Source: an uncultured Clostridiaceae bacterium (lineage in GTDB: Bacteria; Bacillota; Clostridia; Clostridiales; Oxobacteraceae). From it: 14,597 nt of DNA. Positions 13,500 to 14,597 of the stretch are shown one piece after another. Each line of letters opens with the position of its first letter. Position 1 is the stretch's first letter. The notes under the pieces were generated by a model. That model was not told where the DNA came from. It saw only the letters and a list, made by a program, of their open reading frames with translations, and did not search any database. Position numbers and translations under genes: made by a program. The stretch is from the NCBI GenBank assembly GCA_937900065.1, contig CALCDS010000056.1:1-14597 (forward strand), given 5' to 3'.

Positions 13500-13528
13500 A
13501 ATATACCTCAATTAACAGCTTAAGTCAA
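13500..13528 (-). promoter_or_regulatory. Promoter of the tRNA Glu-Met unit
   Basis: On the minus strand, TTGACT (13528-13523) is exactly 17 nt from TATATT (13505-13500). The leader to tRNA-Glu is about 45 nt. TTGACTTAA is shared with the other tRNA promoter. Confidence 0.82.
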
Positions 13529-13596
13529 CTGTTTTTTATTTTGCAGCCTATGTTAAAAGGGGCTTTGAGCTTTGCTATATAAAGTCAGGTGGGTAA

Positions 13597-14499
13597 ATGG
13601 TTAATATATTGAATTACAAAGATGATTATTACAATGAATTAAATAAACTCTTTAGAAATGTTCACAAACAAAAGCTTGAGGAATCAAACCGATATGTGGA
13701 TTTGCATACGCATCACGGGGCATATGGTTTAAGAACAAAGGTCCTAACGATAAATGGAAGACTAGTAGGATATATAACATACTTTAATTCATTTATGGAC
13801 ATGTTTAAAAATACGCTCTTTGTCAAAGAAATCTACATTCAGAAACCATATGATACATGCGGCAATTATAAAGCTTTGCTGGAAAAAGTGAGAAATTTTT
13901 ATATTTTAAAGCGTTATAAATATGCCAGATTATCCCTTGTTTTAGAATGTGACAGCAGCAACGGTGATTTGATTTCAAAGCTGAATTTAAAAACATGCAG
14001 AAAATTGATTGAAATGAAAGTTGATTTGGATGGTCCAAGACCTATTCAAACGAATCTTGGAATCAAATTTACCAATTTCAGAAACGGCATCGATGAAAAT
14101 AAAAGGGTGATTGTGCAAAATTCAATATTTGCAGATACCGACGGCCATATAGACTGCGATATAGACGATATCATTTCCGAAGAGAACCAGGATTACTATC
14201 TTGAAGACGGCGGCACATTCATAGATGTCAACGGTAATACTGCCGGATACTCACAGGTTATATTTGAAAGGTATCCTAACCCAAGGTTGTACATCGTAAA
14301 CTTCGGACTGGCGAAAAATTTCAGGAACCAAGGCTTGGGGAAACTGCTGCTTTACCATACTTTAAATATGCTCTATTCAAAGGGATTCAAGGAAGTTTAT
14401 GTGACGGTGAATTCCAACAACACGGATGCATACAACCTTTATACCATGACAGGCTTTCAAAAAACGTGCAATTACTATGATTGCATATATGAATATTGA
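13597..14499 (+). CDS. GNAT family N-acetyltransferase with two GNAT-like halves, 300 aa
   Basis: The C-terminal half (about 155-300) is a clear GNAT acetyltransferase. The acetyl-CoA motif A reads YIVNFGLAKNFRNQGLGKLLLYH, with R-N-Q-G-L-G-K at 243-249, followed by VTVNSNNTDAYNLYTMTGFQ, where the Tyr of LYTMTGF is the usual acid. The N-terminal half (about 1-145) also resembles a GNAT fold: strand-rich, with GRLVGYITYF and VKEIYIQKPYD. But where motif A should be it reads YDTCGNYKALLEKV, so its CoA site looks degenerate. Such double-GNAT proteins include mycothiol synthase, but no thiol-pathway gene is near and the substrate is unknown. AGGTGG at 13587-13592 lies 4 nt before the ATG. It appears monocistronic with its own terminator, and no strong plus-strand promoter is visible in the 146 nt upstream. 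Confidence 0.85.
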   Translation: MVNILNYKDDYYNELNKLFRNVHKQKLEESNRYVDLHTHHGAYGLRTKVLTINGRLVGYITYFNSFMDMFKNTLFVKEIYIQKPYDTCGNYKALLEKVRNFYILKRYKYARLSLVLECDSSNGDLISKLNLKTCRKLIEMKVDLDGPRPIQTNLGIKFTNFRNGIDENKRVIVQNSIFADTDGHIDCDIDDIISEENQDYYLEDGGTFIDVNGNTAGYSQVIFERYPNPRLYIVNFGLAKNFRNQGLGKLLLYHTLNMLYSKGFKEVYVTVNSNNTDAYNLYTMTGFQKTCNYYDCIYEY

Positions 14500-14503
14500 T
14501 AAC

Positions 14504-14555
14504 AGGGCAAAACAAATATGATGGTACAATAATCATGTATGTTTTGTCCTTTTTA
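14504..14555 (+). terminator. Intrinsic terminator of the GNAT gene
   Basis: AGGGCAAAACA (from 14504) pairs with TGTTTTGTCCT (to 14550) with one G-T pair, and an inner ATATGAT/ATCAT helix extends the stem. A T-tract follows (14550-14554). It begins 5 nt after the stop codon. The remaining bases to 14597 show nothing recognisable. Confidence 0.88.
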
Positions 14556-14597
14556 ATTCATATTTTTTGCTTGTTGAGGGAAAATAACATTTAGTAA

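Noticed and set aside
13512..13540. AACAG/CTGTT hairpin followed by a T-run upstream of the GNAT gene
   Set aside because: Only a 5-bp stem with a 10-nt loop; it overlaps the -35 of the tRNA Glu-Met promoter and ends no plus-strand gene.

Overview
The window looks like a chromosomal segment of a low-GC, endospore-forming member of the Clostridia (Firmicutes). The base composition is A+T-rich, codon use favours AGA/AGG and ATA, and Shine-Dalgarno sequences are strong. Three genes point the same way: an IspH reductase fused to four S1 domains (an arrangement known from Clostridia), a class 1B SpeD, and a CotS-type spore-coat kinase homologue. I cannot fix the genus from this sequence alone.

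Layout. Positions 1-187 hold no gene but contain a perfect 16-bp inverted repeat just ahead of a small DUF3006 gene (188-403). A membrane-anchored cysteine amidase (420-1598, minus) converges on DUF3006 and is divergent from rluB (1797-2510, 23S rRNA pseudouridine synthase). An uncharacterised minus-strand gene with a C-terminal Cys cluster (2515-3156) follows, then a MurR/RpiR regulator (3367-4242) and an NAD-type glutamate dehydrogenase (4387-5637) ending in a clear terminator. Related copies of a short repeat lie on either side of the dehydrogenase gene. A histidine phosphatase (5855-6466) and a BaiN/HI0933 flavoprotein (6472-7692) form a tight pair. The housekeeping run cmk - plsC - ispH::S1 (7834-11111) follows: nucleotide, phospholipid and isoprenoid/translation functions in one apparent operon closed by a terminator.

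The right end is built around tRNAs. speD (11380-11763) has a near-consensus promoter and ends in a hairpin it shares with an opposing tRNA unit. Two minus-strand tRNA units, Met(CAT)-Thr-Tyr and Glu-Met(CAT), each have a TTGACT-17-TATAAT/TATATT promoter and contain identical CAT tRNAs. Between them sits a plus-strand CotS-like gene whose catalytic-loop Asp is replaced by Asn. A two-domain GNAT acetyltransferase (13597-14499) with its own terminator closes the window.

No CRISPR array, transposase, phage gene or obvious defence system is visible. The points of most interest are the repeats around gdh and a related core before speD, the perfect palindromes at promoters, the unknown Cys-cluster protein, the probable pseudokinase, and the duplicated tRNA flanking it.
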